In this document: positions 63,878-64,000 of the stretch, in pieces
How the letters are laid out: each line of letters starts with the position of its first letter
How positions within the stretch are numbered: position 1 is the first letter of the stretch
Assembly: GCF_003337305.1 (NCBI RefSeq)
Contig: NZ_QPJO01000001.1
Coordinates: forward strand, 248,001 to 312,000
Direction of reading: 5' to 3'
Length of the DNA: 64,000 bases
Origin: Winogradskyella arenosi
GTDB taxonomy: Bacteria; Bacteroidota; Bacteroidia; Flavobacteriales; Flavobacteriaceae
The notes under the pieces: generated by a model
Database searches by the model: none
What the model saw: the letters and a program-made list of their open reading frames with translations, nothing else
What the model was told of the DNA's origin: nothing
Program-made: the position numbers and the translations under genes

Positions 63878-64000
63878 ATGTATCCAGCAGAATTAGTAAA
63901 ACCAATGCGTGAGGATTTAACCAACGTCGGTTTTGAAGAATTACACACTACAGAAGCTGTAGATAACGCGATTGCAAAAGAAGGAACAACCTTAGTGGTG
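63878..64000 (+). CDS. BrxA/BrxB-family bacilliredoxin (3' end outside window)
   Basis: The first 41 residues are visible and begin MYPAELVKPMREDLTNVGFE, then ELHTTEAVDNAIAKEGTTLV. This opening is typical of the YphP/YqiW bacilliredoxin family, thioredoxin-fold proteins with a CGC active site further on (beyond the window edge). They reduce mixed disulfides with low-molecular-weight thiols. Flavobacteria are not known for bacillithiol synthesis in all lineages, so the thiol partner is open. Confidence 0.85.
   Translation, partial: MYPAELVKPMREDLTNVGFEELHTTEAVDNAIAKEGTTLVV

Noticed and set aside
1-64000. CRISPR array, insertion sequence, prophage or rRNA
   Set aside because: No evenly spaced direct repeats, transposase, integrase, phage structural genes or rRNA-like sequence were seen.

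Overview
The window looks like chromosomal DNA from a member of the Bacteroidota, most likely the family Flavobacteriaceae. The evidence is the AT-rich sequence, proteins ending in type IX secretion (T9SS) sorting domains, TonB-dependent receptors with carboxypeptidase-regulatory-like N-domains, lipoproteins, a PorZ-like protein, and repeated promoter -7 elements of the form TAnnTTTG with few Shine-Dalgarno sites. I cannot name a genus. I see no insertion sequence, prophage, integrase, CRISPR array or rRNA operon. The window reads as a stable backbone with one tRNA gene (Asn).

Layout. 1-6 kb: the 3' part of a very large secreted multidomain protein. 6-12 kb: a leftward group porZ, recO, TonB receptor. 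12-20 kb: gdhA, an outer-membrane-like protein, a cystathionine gamma-synthase/lyase behind a possible 12-codon leader ORF, a lipoprotein, a CPA1 antiporter, DinB-like, ArsC/Spx-like and GNAT/FemAB-like proteins. 20-25 kb: a thioesterase divergent from yicC-gmk-nadD, then a YraN-like nuclease, small membrane proteins and an S66 peptidase. 25-34.6 kb: metG and a secreted protein, lipocalin-like and OmpA-like lipoproteins, tex, an HDAC-like deacetylase, ferritin and a 58-residue Lys/Cys-rich protein. 35-47 kb: mostly single genes (cupin, aldo/keto reductase, PH-like, methyltransferase, CBS, SDR, TPR, threonine dehydrogenase-like, hybrid histidine kinase, nucleotidase-like, small unknowns). 47-51 kb: tRNA-Asn, rseP and a T9SS-tailed M1 aminopeptidase. 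51-54 kb: SCO protein and feoA-feoB with a Cys-rich helper. 54-62.6 kb: a metal-uptake locus. The last 1.4 kb holds a TerB-DnaJ protein, a short unknown and the start of a bacilliredoxin gene.

The most interesting region is 55.3-62.6 kb. A DtxR/MntR-type repressor gene faces a TonB receptor gene across a 101-bp gap that contains a perfect 14-4-14 bp inverted repeat, with promoter -7 elements on either side. Downstream of the receptor lie a TroA-type binding lipoprotein, an ABC ATPase and two ABC-3 permeases. Each permease carries an extra C-terminal segment that reads like a winged helix-turn-helix. The set looks like one envelope-spanning Mn/Fe/Zn uptake route with regulatory domains built into the permeases. 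Together with feoAB and ferritin it makes metal handling a theme of the window.

Matches to TAnnTTTG just upstream of many genes also help choose start codons. In several cases the longest open frame begins inside or before the promoter, so I placed the start at the next ATG. All assignments come from reading the sequence; no database search was run.
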